From: Apodospora peruviana | Taxonomy: Eukaryota > Ascomycota > Sordariomycetes > Sordariales > Lasiosphaeriaceae | Direction of reading: 5' to 3' | NCBI GenBank assembly: GCA_033439685.1 | Contig: JAUEDM010000001.1 | Location: 4,774,001-4,838,000 of the forward strand | Length of the DNA stretch: 64,000 bases | Shown: piece after piece, positions 11,687 to 24,620 of the stretch | Position numbering within the stretch: position 1 is the first letter of the stretch | Layout: the number at the start of each line of letters is the position of its first letter | Translations under genes and position numbers: made by a program | The notes under the pieces: model-generated | What the model was told of the DNA's origin: nothing | The model's database searches: none | What the model saw: only the letters and a program-made list of their open reading frames with translations

Positions 11687-14600
11687 ATCTCATCTCATCC
11701 GATCCCTTCCGCCCTCCCTCCCTCCCCAGACAAAACCTCCCTACCGTTCGCGCCAGTCACTTACGGATACACTACCGTACTTTCAGATTGACCCGTGTCC
11801 CGACCACCAGGTGAGAAGCTAGATTGGTTCTTGCAATTAATCTACTGCTGGGTCCGTGGGTGTGTGCGTGCGCGCGTCTATCTGCCTGCCTGTGGCGTGT
11901 CACTTTCCAAGCTTGTCAAGATCTGGGGACTCTGGGCATCCATGGTCCATGTCCATGGATGGCGGCTTGCTCTATTCGGCATTTGACACATTCAGCCAAA
12001 ACTCGTCCATCGCTGCTTTCGGTTCGTCATATCGTGGCATCGTTGATCTTTTGCACAGACCTATATCACGAGGCCTGTGTGTGTGTGTGCGTGTTCAGCA
12101 AGTAGTAAATGTAAGCCCGGCCTTCTCCACCGCTTGTCGTCGTAAATAAACGTCGCTTCATCAACGCTCGGTGGCCGAAACCATTTAGCAAGTCATGCTT
12201 ATTAATTGTCAACAGCAAAATCGACGAGGCTACAGGGCTTGTAATTTGTTGTCAGTCTCGGACTCTTACCCAGTTGGAGTAAACCGGGCACTTACAAGTC
12301 CAACACATAGCTGTAGCTATCTCTGGACTATGCATTGTGCCCATCAAAAATCAGTCATTTAACCCAACTCTTTCACAGAGGCAGCCTTTCCAGGATTTGC
12401 TGGTAAGCGGGCAATGTCCAGGGCGGGGAGTCCTACAATGCTTGTATTATATGATCTGCAGCACACTTCAACCGGGGCATTTTGCCAGATTGCAACCCTA
12501 GCTCACCTCTCTGTGGCAGGTGGGCGTCCTGGGGGTGTGTCGAAGGGACCGGCACACACACACACTGACGAGACACCCGCGCATCATTTGTGTGTGTGTC
12601 TTTCACTCCAAGGGACACCCTAGGACCCAAGACATCCAAAAATAGCCAGCCTCAGACAGATGATAAGATAAGATGCCGAACCGAATCGATCCAAAGAAGA
12701 TGCGGGAAGAGGAATTTCCATCGACACTAGTTTCGACATGGGATGACGACGGTACCTTTAGCCAATAGCTTTGGCCTGACTGGTTTGGCAGACAGACTTC
12801 GAGGAGCTGCGCGTCTGAAGCTGAAAGACAGAGTTGTAAGCAACCAAACTTCATGAGCAGTCGAGCTGTGGAAAATAGGAGAGGGTCCAAACAGGATAAA
12901 GTGATGGGCATCATGGACTAGGTAGTGACTAACTGGTCCATTTCTTTCGTTCCTCGAAGAGGACATATAATGCTGAATGGCAGTTAGTTGACAAGCTACT
13001 TGTTATTAGACTCGCAGTGGTGTAGCTCAGATGCCTCGCGTCGTCGCAACCACATCTCACCTACATCAAAATGGCAGTCATAAGAAGAAAAAAGCCGACG
13101 GGTCGACCTTTGCTGTGCATGCTGAACTAGCCCGTGGCTTGCGTTCTTTCCATCATCAGCAAATGGCGTCAACTGAAGTGCATGCAGAACCCCACCGGCC
13201 CCTGGCGTCGGTTTCTGTTTGGGTTGTCAGCACCGAGTTTGAGTTGCGTCGCCGCGAACTTCCGTCAACACACGCTGGTATGGAGAGGCACCCGCCAAAG
13301 ATACCTCGCCAGACACGCCACGCCTTCTTTGCGTCTTTACCCTGCCGCACAGAGATACTGTGCTAGCGTAGGATGAATGACGGAAGCGGTTCGGAATCAT
13401 GCGACTGAAGTGGTGTCGTCCCGCGGATGACTTACATGGTGCCAAAGACTGCATGAAACTACACTAGGTAGAGCAGATATTCGAGGTGGAGCGGGGCAGA
13501 AAAGCTTCGATTTGGGCAGGGAAAGTGAGAAGCGACACAGATGCACGAGCGGGAAACAGGGGGCCCTCCCGCTCAGGAGCTGCAACGACAACTGCAAAAG
13601 GCAACCAAAGAGAGCAACCTGTGGCCGCCAAAGGTAGCGGCCCGGTGGGGAAGAGACGAGCGAGGGGGTGGTAAAAGGGGGGGTGGGAGAGATCGTGGAG
13701 AACATCGACCTGGTCCTGGTGCCCTGGCAAAGGTTGTGGGAAGTGGCAGCTGTCCGGCGTGGTGTAGTGTAGGGAGGTACATGGTGTGTAGGCGGCTTAA
13801 GTTGTGGCCACCGGTTAACTAACAGGCCTATATGCGGCCAGGCTTAAGGGTGGTGTGACCCCGTGTTAGTGTATGTTGATATCGACACAAGAATGATGCC
13901 GGCACCTACCCCAGGTTTGTGCCATACCGAGTATTTGAGGCTCGATCCCATCATGGCTCATGGCTGGACCGATGTGCTCTGCAATATTGGCGGAATGTCC
14001 GGCCCGCCAGATAAGCTGCTCTTCCCCGTATTTTCCATCTGAACACGGGCCGTCCTCAGGAGACAGAATCGAACCTCTGTACCAGCAGAAGCAGGGAAGA
14101 AGTGAGTGGTGAATATGACCAGGGAAAGATGCCAGTTATCGCCGATGTGGTGTCGTCAACTCATGATTCGGTCTGTGTGTCAGCTGTCTTTACCGCTCCT
14201 GCAGCAAAGGAACCAATAAAGATCTGGCGAATGCGATGCCAAGTCCAACTGCAGCTAATCGCTTGCACGCCTCTCACACCATCAGACCCTGCTCGTCCTT
14301 TTCGGCCCTCCCCGCTCTTTCGTGCTGGACTGGTGGTCAAGCTATGTGGCTTTGCCCCCTAACCACCACCCCGCCTTTGCGATGTGTGTCCTTGCTCACA
14401 CCATTCTTCAATTCTGGGCTGCAGGAGCAGATTGATTACTTTTGGTGAAACATAAAGGACAGTATGGGTTGGATAGCTGTCCCATCACGCTTTCGAAACC
14501 ACGACGTGGTATCGAGCTTGAGCCATAACCGGGAAAGAGAGGGCACGGGTATGTGATACCGAGGCTAGGTTATCACGACCAAGAGATTCGACTTCCCAAC

Positions 14601-16420
14601 GGGAAACGGCTCCAAAGCCAGCAGCATTGCGATACGGCGTTGTCTAGGCCGCTCCAGCAGATGGGTTTTCCTTCTTGGAAGAATGGTATCGCCGGGTCAG
14701 GCGAGGCCGACGTGAAACAGTCTATTGTATGTCGGCATCTCCATCGAAATCCCCACCCCTGGCCAAGCGGGCTGGCTAGCAAGCAACGTCGGATGGAGTG
14801 CTCTGATTTGTCGTCGTGAAGAGTCATATCTTGTTTGGCTTGGTCAAGTCACCGCGTGCTTGTTCACTTGACCCATCGCCGCGATTTATCTTCGGCCTTG
14901 CAGTTATCCCATCGGTTCTTCCGATCGAGTTGATACCGATGTACGGGTTAGACAGCCGGTGGCGTCACCATATCCTTTTCAAATGCTTCACCAGCGACAC
15001 CCAATCAGCCACCTTGGCGGAATATCACGCTGCCTTTTTGGTTGTTGGGTCTGGACGCGGCCTAGTGGACTGTGCAGGCCGTTGAGGCCGGTGAGATGCC
15101 GGAAAGGGTAGTCAGGGCGAATATCTCTGGCTTTCGCAGGGAGGTTGATGACACTGTCTCTCTCGTACTTTTGGGGGGGCGACGCCTCCTGGATCTCGGA
15201 TCTCTATATTCTCCACATCGACGGTTCTTCGGCCATCAAATCCTATGTGGAAGCAAAAAGCAAGCCCAGTGAAAGCTGGAAGGATGGCTGGGAACTGCAC
15301 AAGGCCAGAAAGGCACATTGGGCGCAGCAGAGGTGCATACCTTACATTTGGCAGATGAGGGTACGGCTCTTGTGTAACCGTTGACCGTTTCGATCATGTA
15401 ATATTGCCTCTTGTCAGATTTCCACCATCAAGATTCCTGTAACCACTCATGTGATTGACGAGAACCGAGGGCGTCCGAGGAAGACACGGAAGCGTTGGGA
15501 GTTACGACCGCAGGCTGACCTCATCCCCGCCCAAGGACTGGCACGGCTATCCGGAATGACTGTCAGTGACCCGGGGGCCTTTCTGGCAACGCGAACGCGG
15601 TAGTTAATGTTGCTAATGTTGCGGGAGTGTCTGTTGCTGGAAAGTCCGATGTAAGACGCCGCCGGCGATTCGCCCGAGGACCAGTGACCTTTGCAAAAGG
15701 CCTCTCGATCGCGAAGCACAGTTGAAGCATATGGCGTCGACCTCGATTCTCTGGAGCGTAGCATCGAAGTCAATAAATCGTGTCCCAACTCAGGTTCGTA
15801 TTTTTTTTTGGTCGCAGCCCCACGCAGGTCCTCTTAAAGGGTCAGAAGACTAGTGACAAGGCTGGACTGGGGTAAGGAATGAAGGCTGGGCGTGACCCTA
15901 TTACACGAGGCCAAGGTTAAGCAATGTCACAACAGCTGGTTGGACGGCAGGGAGCCCGGCTCGTCTTTCCAAGCTGTCAATGCACGGTTCGCCGTCTGTT
16001 CGAGAGTTGATGGATCTCAACTGTATATCTTGTTGCTGTTCAGTTCAGCCTTCCTTATCAGGTTGGTTCTTCACAGTACGAGTTATTAGTACATCACTAT
16101 ATCTGATGTGGAAGCTGCAAGACTAAAAGGTTGGTATGGATCATTTGTGAGTCACCTTAACCTGTCGGATATATTCACTTTCAGTGGCAGCACAGTTGTA
16201 CAGGCGATAACCTCCATATCTCCCCGAACATCAACAACTGGGAGCGCTGAGCACTCCGCATCTTGCGTGGTGGAGAGAATCCAGATTATTAATACCATTA
16301 TATCAACCTGGATGTACCTTATCAGGTATTTGCAATGCGCAAGCCGTCTGGAACTCAGCAGAGCCACTGGAGCCGGGAAATACCGGCCGTTTTGAGCCTT
16401 GCCCGAGTATCAGGTCGTGG

Positions 16421-16448
16421 TATGTATAGGTAAGGTAGGTAGGTATCG
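16421..16448. repeat. TAGGTAAGGTAGGTAGG motif cluster
   Basis: A short run of AGGTA words inside the gene-free interval, of the same type as the cluster at 3581. Confidence 0.55.
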
Positions 16449-18310
16449 AGCTGACGCAAGTCGATGCGCCTGATGCTCCGGTCGCCACTCCCATCTGCCC
16501 CCCACGAGCGGTATCATACCCGTAGTACGTAGTGCGGTCCGTAGTCGAGGTTGTGTTCATGCATGCACCTTCTGGCAGCTGGACATTCGGCTGGACTTGG
16601 GTACTTGAAATGTTGACACTTCCAATGTCCAATATCAAATATCGCAGACCCGGACGACTGACCACGACCCCGAGCCTGAGCCTGTCTCCCAATAATCACC
16701 GTCATTTACCCTTTTTTTTGCGTCGCTTTTGCCAGGCCCGTACCGACCGAGGATTGCCTTCTTTGCGAAGGAGCATGTCGGCCTGCATTGCGCCATATGC
16801 AGCCGCGGGACGATTTGATTTCGGTACGGTACGGAGAAGCTCTCGGCTCGTTTGCTTCATTCTTCAGCCTTCACCTCAGCTGCCTTCCCAGCTCATCAAA
16901 GAATCGCCAAGGCCGTGTTACAACACATGCTGCTCAAGTCCTCTCGGCGTCTGCAGTGAACAGCAAGCACAGTCCCAGGGGTCTCTGCCTCCTCCAGAGC
17001 TCCCTCGCGTATTACGCCGCACTCTGTACCACTTGAAGCCGTGGACCTGCCGCGGCGCCTTTCACTTACGTCGATGGGGTCGAAAGAATGGACCGATGGA
17101 TGCGGTGCCTAGGCCGAAGCGAACTGGCACCAACAAGAACAGCTCGCCATTACTTCTTCTTGCCTTCGGTCCTCTGGCCGGACTAGGTCCGAGGGCGCAG
17201 CTCAACTGTGTACGTAATTGAGTCGGGACTCTGTCTCTCTTTCCAGTCTCTCTCCCGACATGCCAGGGCCAAGGTCCGTAGGTCCCGGGTCTCCGGGGCC
17301 TGTCCATCTGGCTTCATTATGCCGCGTAGCAGGTCAAGTTAATATGATGCATCCTCTGGTGAGCGTACTGTAGCTGTAGGGCACTTACAACGAGACACAT
17401 TCTATAAGATACATACCTCTTTAGTGCTCCGTCGTGTTTCCGTCAGGAAGTTGGAATGTCAGATTGCTAGGAACCTTGCATTTGATCCTCAACTTGATCC
17501 TCAAGGCTCCAGGCCAAGCTACGGATCCGCAGGTAGGTAGTTTCGAGATGAGCCTGCTTAGCCTCTTTTGCGCAGGCCGTCGCCCGCAGATGCAGGCATC
17601 TCTGGCCCGCACAATCGCGCTCTGGTCAGTGGTCACTCTTCCCTGCTCACTTCGATCCCCCCTGCTCCCCATCGCCATGCACCTGCTTCTTCCCTGCTCT
17701 CTTTGGATCCACGCCATGGGGCAAAGGTCAAATCCTCATCTCCGTCGTCATTTGCAGCTTCTTCTCCGGCGCAAAGTTCATTTTCCAGGTTGTCTTTGCG
17801 CGCAGCGGGGCGCGTCAACATTCTCCTCGGTTCCGATCCATCCCGTTGTTCTCCAAGCTGCCTCTCGGTTTGCCGCTTCGCCTTTGCGGGTCACGGCCGC
17901 ACAGATTGCGAGACTGGTGGTCGCAAATCGCTCGCGATCAGAGGAATAGTCGAGATAAGAAACCTCCACGTTGACCTCGGAGCAAAGACACGCGCCTTTC
18001 ACGCGTGCCAGACCGCGACGGCCCTTCCTGCATTGCGGAGTACGGTGCAGTGCAGGTGGTTTGGGAAGGGGGCTCCATGACAATGTCACTCTCCGAGGTA
18101 CCGTATACCTTTTGCTGCCCCGCCACTGTTCGCTGATTGAGCAGATGCACCCCCAGCCAATGGCATGGCACCGCGGAGGGGCCATCTCCAGAACGGCAGA
18201 CCCATCATCCAGGAAGCCGTTCTGTTCACGCCCACCTCATACCGCGCTCACACCCTCTCGCACCCCTCCCCGTTTTCCCACTCTCACGCCTCCGAAAAGG
18301 CCGCTAGCCA

Positions 18311-18329
18311 CTGTACGTAATACGTACAG
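18311..18329. repeat. Perfect 19-bp palindrome
   Basis: CTGTACGTA, a single A, then TACGTACAG: nine-base arms with a one-base centre. It could be a binding site for a dimeric regulator or a chance palindrome. It lies about 1.7 kb upstream of the rsc7 start. Confidence 0.7.
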
Positions 18330-20042
18330 AGATTCCGCACTGCGGTACCAAGAAGTCGTCCGTGGCACGCAAGCTTGGAGCAAGGCAGCTCGACGCCGCA
18401 TCTGAGCATCTGAGCCGGCAGCAGCACCGCGCAGCCCGGCGTGCAGCAAACAGCAAGTATGCCCCCATCACATATTCCCAAACCAACAGTTAGATAGCAG
18501 CAGTTCATCTCAGCTGTGTTTGGTAGTGCGCAACAGAAAATATACGTCGCAAGGCATTTGCGCCGCCAACTGACCTGCTGTTATCGAAATTTGTGCCTCT
18601 TGCGGCCGCGGATTATGATTGATTGCGAAACGGACTCGTGCGGATGGGCAAGAGAGGCAACTTCGAAGGCCACACAGGCAACCGGCCGACCGAATGACCG
18701 ACCTTCCCGCTGTTCGCTGACCATTGCCAGGCCCAGCCAAGCCAAAAAGCAAGGACGTGCCAACCGACACCTGGGGCGCCCCTGCTCCAAGCACCCACAG
18801 CAGCTAGTACCCCTGTCGGCTACCTGAGATCCCACCGCCCACATCCCCAGTTCTCCAGGCCCAAACTTCTTCCCGCCCATCCTCACCATCACCGTCAATG
18901 CCATCCTTCTCACCCCTCCGTTGCACTCCACACAATCCGCACTCACATCATGCTGATTTTATTTCTGCCCCCCCAATGATACGCAAAATGCAGATGAGTC
19001 GGGGTTCTCGCTTCTGGTGTGTCTGTTTATCCACCGCCACGCGCCGTCCTTGCCCCTGCCGGCCATGTCGCCACAGCCAACAGCCAACAGCAGCACAGCT
19101 GTCGATAAACTAGCAGAGGTACCAGGTACTTGTCGGTTTAACGTGCTGCACCAAATCATATCTTCGCTTTGCCTGGCTGTGACTGCATTTGACTCGACCT
19201 ACCCCTCCCTTCGCTCCCCCGCTCCCCGCTCCCCCAGTCCTGGTTTCTGAAAAGAGCTACCGTAGTTTGCTCGCCCGTGTCGTCCCCGCCTGTGCGTCAG
19301 TGGTCTGCATTTGCACTGCATTTTGGAATGGACCTGCTGCTTGAAATGAGGATGGAAGTTGCGGTACGTGGTGCGTGGTATATTCGATACGGATTATTAC
19401 GAGAGCAACGTCAACTTGAAGCCAAGGAAGAGAAACGTACGGAGTAATCCGCACAGACCGGACATACCATCACGGGTATTAGGAAGGCAAGGAGCTTTTG
19501 AAGAGCGTCGAGCGTCGAGCTACGAACTGGAGCTACGAGTGCACTTGCATGCATTTCGCGTTTTAGTACGGATTTACAATCTTGTTGTTGCGCGCAAGTG
19601 GAAAGGCCAGAAGAGTTCGAGGTGAAAGTGCCCACAGTCAACGGGACCTTGTTGAAGTCGGCCGTCACTGGCCAGGCCGTCAGCCCAGCAACAATTCCCG
19701 CCAGTCCACCTGCCCGTGCCGTCCGGTCGCAAAAACAGATTGCCAGCCCAGGCAGGGGAAAAAGCACGCATCCACCCGTGGGACCTTACTTTCCCATACT
19801 TTTTTTATACTTTCACCTTTCATTCGACGACCTTTTCCGGAGCATCACTGGGATTGCGCCAACCACATGCACGAACATTCCTGCCTGCATCAGCCAGCGC
19901 GTGCATTCCAGATCCAAATTCAAAGCTTGAGCATTTCGGCTGTGTCCCCCCTACCCCCCTTCCCCCATCCGCGGGTCAACCCAACTATATCAAGACACGT
20001 CGTTTCGCAGACCCGTTGACGTGGTCGACGTCGCCTGCGCTC

Positions 20043-22549
20043 ATGTACTCCGCACCGCCCAACGGCGCTGATAGTGCGACAATCAATCCAGCTGCTCTCA
20101 ACACAGGTATGTCGCCGCCGATTTTTAAACTTTAGGATATTTCCCGCTCGTCCGCCCGACCTTGCGCTCCGTCTGCCGTGCAAACTCAATTCGCTGCGCT
20201 GCGCTGTGGCGCGATGCGCCGAAATGATCCAAACTTTGCAAGAGCGGAGAGAGCGACGCGGGTGTGAGGGCGTGAGAGTGTCATAGCTCCGCAACCTACC
20301 CCCGCCTCCATCTCCCATATCCGCATCCGCGTCGTCGCGCGCTTTGCGCTCACTTCGTTCTTCATTGCACTGAAGTGCACTGCGATGCGATGCCATCTCT
20401 TGTGGTCGTGGTTATGGCTTGTGGATTGCTCTCGGCGACGGCGGGGGCCATCGTCGTCATGGTGGCGGGCGAGCCCGCCTGTCTATCCTTACCCCGTGCA
20501 CGATGCTGACGTGCACGTTTGCTCAGACCTCGTAAACCCGGCATCCCGAGGCACCAAACGGAGCCGTTCTCCAGACAACTATCAATATTCAGGACCGCCA
20601 GGATCAGCTGGTGATGACGGTATGTTGTGTTTGACTCTGTGTAGCGCTGCCTTTGCGACCGACCTTGCGTGCCCACGTTACATCTCTTGTCGTGCAACAA
20701 GGCGCATGGGATACAGACTGACAACCGTGTTCGCACGCTATCAGGTGGCGATAAGCCCAGAAAAAGAGGAAGACCGATGAAGTCCAGACCGTCTGGGAGC
20801 GTGCCCGAGACCGCCAACCAGGCACCGGTCGCGGCAGTCCAGCAACAACAGCAACCGCCACAGCACCAACAACAACAGGCGCTCCCACCGCATACACCCC
20901 AGAACCAAAATGCGCCTCTCCCTGCCCAGCCGCCGGCCTACGCGCCTCCGCAGGCATCGCCTCCGAAGACCACGCCGACAAAGTCGACCCTAAAGGCCCT
21001 CCCGACCGTCCGGGATCACACCACCGACCAGCTCGGCCCCGGCCAAGACGAGTACCTCCCGAGGGAGACCGACGAAGCCGGCGAAAAGAAGGTGATGCCC
21101 AATGGCCAGCTCACGGGAAACCGCGAATATCGCTGTCGGACCTTCTTGGTGCCGAATCGCGGCGACAAGCTCTTCATGCTCGCGACCGAATGTGCCCGCG
21201 TCCTCGGGTATCGCGACTCATACCTGCTATTTAACAAGAACAGGTCTCTATTCAAGATTATAGCCAACCAGGTGGAGAAGGACGATTTGGTGAACCAGGA
21301 GATTCTCCCATTTTCCTACAGGTCGCGACAGATCGCCATTGTAACGGCACGCAGCATGTTCCGCCAGTTCGGCAGCAGAGTTATCGTGAATGGCCGGAGA
21401 GTTCGGGACGACTACTGGGAAACCAAGGCCCGTAAGCAAGGTTTCACCGAGGCCGATCCGGCCGGTGAGAAGCGCCCCGGTGCTTCCAAAGCCAGAGAAG
21501 CTGCCGCCGAAGCTCAGAACACTTCGATTCTTGGAGGCCCCCATGGCGAAATCGTCTACAGCACCAACCCTGGTCCGTTTGGTGGTGCTCCCCAGCCTCA
21601 GCTCGTACAACAGTCAGGTATGCTTGGAGCGCCACCAGGAAACCCGCCCAGAATGCCGGTAATAACATCGTTAGGACAAGACTACAATGACACCCGGAGC
21701 CGGGACTATTCCAATATCCTCAAAACTGGCCCACGGCAGGAGATCACTGGCCCGCCTTACCAGGACAGGACCCAGCCCACCCCCGTAGCTGAGCTGCACG
21801 CACAAGCACACCATGCGGCCGAGTTCAACCGGACGGTCAACCAGCAACGCGAGATGCGCAATGACTACATGCAGAACATGTGGCGGCGGCCCCACGAGCA
21901 GCCCGCCTCGACGAGCTTGAGCCAGCCAGTGGGGACGACCGATGCAGCCGTGCCAACCAGCCGATCCGCCCCGTCGCCCCATACTACTACCACAGGATTG
22001 CAACAGCCTGGAGCTGTTCCTAACCAAAGTCCCCAGATGATGATGACGGCCGCCCCATACTCCCAGGCTATCCATGCTCAAAACTCGAGCAATCAGGGTT
22101 CAATGAGAGGTATGGCCCAAGCTCCAGCTCAGAACATCTCGAGACCAACAAATCCAGCGTCAGCATCGAGCACCAATATGCCACAGGGCTCTCAGCAGAG
22201 CTACAGCAACTACCCCCAGAACCAGATGTGGCCCCCAACCCCCCAGACCCCGCAGCATGGTTATTCTGCCTACACGGCTCAATCTCAGCCCGCCGCCCAC
22301 CCTCAACAGTCTCCTGCTCCCCAGCTCCGCCATTCCGGCGCCGGTAGCCAGGTGCAGCCCGGGAGCATGTCCTACTCGGGGATGCCTGGTATGAGCCAGG
22401 GTTACGGGGCCCCTGCCCAGAGCATGTATCCGGCGGACCAAACGCCGCGCCAGTACATGCATCAAAGCCCTCCCGTGCCAGCTGTTACGCAGGGTTGGTC
22501 CCAACAGCAGACTCCCGCACCACAGTGGTGGACCAACCCCCCGCAGTAA
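20043..22549 (+). CDS. rsc7: Chromatin-remodelling complex subunit of the Rsc7/Swp82 family
   Basis: Three exons (20043-20106, 20527-20619, 20745-22549) give 653 residues. Phases agree at both junctions, and both introns have CTGAC branch sites close to the acceptor. Residues about 53-65 (DKPRKRGRPMKSRP) form an AT-hook-like basic patch. The conserved CRC-subunit domain spans about residues 150-300 and includes REYRCRTFLVPNRGDKLFML, ECARVLGYRDSYLLF and FGSRVIVNGRRVRDDYWE. The rest is rich in Gln, Pro, Ser and Met, typical of fungal members. In yeast the two paralogues serve RSC (Rsc7/Npl6) and SWI/SNF (Swp82); the sequence alone does not say which complex this one joins. The first intron is 420 nt, unusually long for this window. 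The gene stands at the edge of the 9-kb gene-free interval. Confidence 0.9.
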
Positions 22550-23998
22550 ATATCGTGTCATATATGTCCTTTGCGGCGTGTTTTATGGACAGGCTTTGTC
22601 GACAAGTGTGTTTCATTCCGACGCTATTATGCCCCAAGGGAGGACCGGGCTGCTGAAATATTTCGCATCATGTGTCCGCTCACGGTTTTTGTTTTCAGTG
22701 GCCGAGTTTCAGACGTTCACAAATACCCAAGCATTTCGAATTGTATGGAGAGGCTATGTGCTTTTGAGGGCGGGGACCTGGTCAGCTTGCAGCATTTCTG
22801 GCCTGGCATGGGCATAGAGGAGTCCTGGTTGAATACCGGACCGGCACTTTTTTTATTTATTGATACCTTTCTTGTTTTGGTTTATTTTCATCGAACTCCG
22901 TTTCTATCGTCGCCAAGATTCGTCGTTGTCACCGAGTTGGATTACCGACAGCGGCTGCCAACTTGACCATGGCGGGCCTGGGCTTCAACCCCTATTTTGG
23001 AATATTCGTTTTTGTTGTTATTGGGATACCTTTGTCAATCGCTTTTGGTCTCGGATCACACAAACTTGCTGAAATTGGAAATCGAGGTTTCGTTATTATA
23101 TCGCTGTCTATCTTGACTCTATATACCCTCATTGCAACTCCCCGTGGGAAAGGAGGGGAAGGGAATTATTGCTACAAAAAGGGACTGTACTCTCTTCTGT
23201 TTTCTTCTTAGCCTCTCTCCATCCTTCCTTTCTGTTATTTTTTTATCTTTTATGTCTATCTCTGAAATTGAATCGAGCCCCCGTGTCGTATCCTGTTTTA
23301 GCAAAGGACTTGTTAGTCGGTTGCATCTGGGATTTTGCTTGGATTGGCCTGTTTCAAGGAGAAGGAACCCTTGCTTTCCCTTCCTGTTCCATTGTTTGTA
23401 ATTGTCATTCTTCTACTTAACCGAGGCTATATTCCTTTCTTGTTTGCTTGGCTTGGTGCTCTCCCATCTGGTTTATTTTGCCCAAGTACATTATCACTTG
23501 TCGGTTGCCTTTCTATTCGCAATGCTGTCGTTTATTTATATTGATATTACTATTGTTATTCTGCGATTGTTTTGTTCGGGTTTCTTTTTCTTTCGCTGGT
23601 TGGTTGGGAAGGACATTGCACACACAGAGAGAGACCCTGGCATCATTCGGAGGAGTTTTCATATATTTATTAGTTCGGCCGTTTCATTGGGTCTTTTTAT
23701 AACGTTGTTGTTTCTTGAGTTTGGCTTCTTGCTTTTCATTTTCTTGGCTTGGATAGGAATAGCAACAACTAGTACTACTGCTGCTACTACTGCTATCTGC
23801 TGTGCAGTCTCCTCACACAGGTGCGAGGATAGGACAGTAGGTCGGTTTATTATGGATTTTCTATTATATCTACCTATATATCATTACCTTACCCCTGAAC
23901 TTGCTTTGCTTTGCCTTGGACTTCTTCATCGTCTTGTCCGTCTAGGTCGTTTCCTAGGTATGTCATGATGCCAACCCATGAACATATAAAACAGTAAA
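22550..23998. other. T-rich strand-biased interval, probably long 3' UTR of rsc7
   Basis: The plus strand is strongly enriched in T and C runs (for example 23210-23260 and 23580-23760). The hydrophobic open frames here (22963-23211 and 23402-23968) are what T-rich codons give by chance, and they show no domain. The likely content is a long U-rich 3' UTR of rsc7 followed by the upstream flank of the tRNA gene. A TATA-like ATATAAA (23984-23990) lies just before the tRNA. Confidence 0.45.
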
Positions 23999-24070
23999 AG
24001 CTGCGTGGCGCAGCGGAAGCGCGCCGGGCTCATAACCCGGAGGTCACTCGATCGAAACGAGTCGCAGCTA
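23999..24070 (+). tRNA. tRNA-iMet(CAT): Initiator tRNA-Met, anticodon CAT
   Basis: A 72-base cloverleaf without intron. The acceptor arms AGCTGCG (23999-24005) and CGCAGCT (24063-24069) pair perfectly, with discriminator A at 24070. The D stem is GCGC/GCGC. The anticodon stem is CCGGG/CCCGG with loop CTCATAA and anticodon CAT at 24031-24033. The T stem is ACTCG/CGAGT with loop ATCGAAA. The T loop begins with A instead of TTC, and the anticodon stem ends in three G:C pairs; both are hallmarks of eukaryotic initiator tRNA, so this one starts translation rather than elongates. A TATA-like ATATAAA at 23984-23990 and T runs at 24081 and 24094 fit RNA polymerase III transcription. Confidence 0.96.
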
Positions 24071-24080
24071 AAACAGTTGC

Positions 24081-24100
24081 TTTTGCTATGTCATTTTTTT
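24081..24100 (+). terminator. RNA polymerase III terminator for tRNA-iMet
   Basis: A T4 run (24081-24084) lies ten bases after the tRNA end, backed by a T7 run (24094-24100). Oligo-T on the non-template strand is the standard Pol III stop signal. Confidence 0.8.
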
Positions 24101-24620
24101 GGAAAACATATTTTTGTTGATGTGCAGATTTGATAACCCAAATCTGTCTTTCGTGTCTCCTTGTCCGTGGATATCCTTCCATCCATCCTCTGGCGCTATT
24201 GCTTGAGGATTATATATTGATGGCGACTCAGCTTGAGCAGCATCGAGCAACTTACGACACTCCTACGGGTGGATAGGAAAATGAGAAGGCCAAATTCACA
24301 GTGATCAGTGTGTTCAATTCTTTGGCTTTTTTATTTATTTCTTATGTTTATATTACTTATCCCTCACCCTTTTTTTCTGGCCGACGACGCCACGAACGCC
24401 AACAAACGAACGCCGAGGAATTCCTGTAGTAAAATCGAGCTATTTTTGAAGCAAGCCATCATGATATATATTCCCCCGGTTTGTTATAGCCGGGAAAGAA
24501 AAGGATATAAACCGTTTAACAGAGACGACCAGATAACAATACCACCAACATTGCACGGCCACCCATCTATCTGTGCTTGCTTTGCTTGCAATCAAGTCAT
24601 GTTAGAAAATTTGGTATCAG
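24101..24620. other. Intergenic between tRNA-iMet and nug1 3' end
   Basis: AT-rich, with no supported gene. It probably includes the nug1 3' UTR on the minus strand. Confidence 0.4.

Larger units (their letters stand above)
11061..20042. other. Nine-kilobase interval with no supported gene
   Basis: I see no frame with recognisable domains, no chain of spliceable exons, and no rRNA or tRNA. The frames present are short and overlapping on both strands. Content includes a TAGGTAGG cluster (11641-11686), a TG run near 12078-12095, an 8-8 inverted repeat around CCATGG (11938-11960), another TAGG cluster (16421-16448), and a perfect 19-bp palindrome (18311-18329). The right end should contain the rsc7 promoter and leader, and the left end the dis3 promoter. 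Non-coding transcription cannot be judged from sequence alone. Confidence 0.45.

Noticed and set aside
13015..13060. A tRNA-like opening GTGGTGTAGCTCAGATG
   Set aside because: It resembles an A box, but no anticodon arm, T arm or acceptor partner follows.
14041..14100. A GAGGTTCGATTC word on the minus strand resembling a tRNA B box
   Set aside because: No T stem of the right geometry, no A box and no acceptor stem could be built around it.
23402..23968. A 188-codon frame that looks like a multi-pass membrane protein
   Set aside because: The DNA is T-rich, and T-rich codons give Phe, Leu and Ile, so hydrophobic stretches arise without selection. No family pattern is visible.
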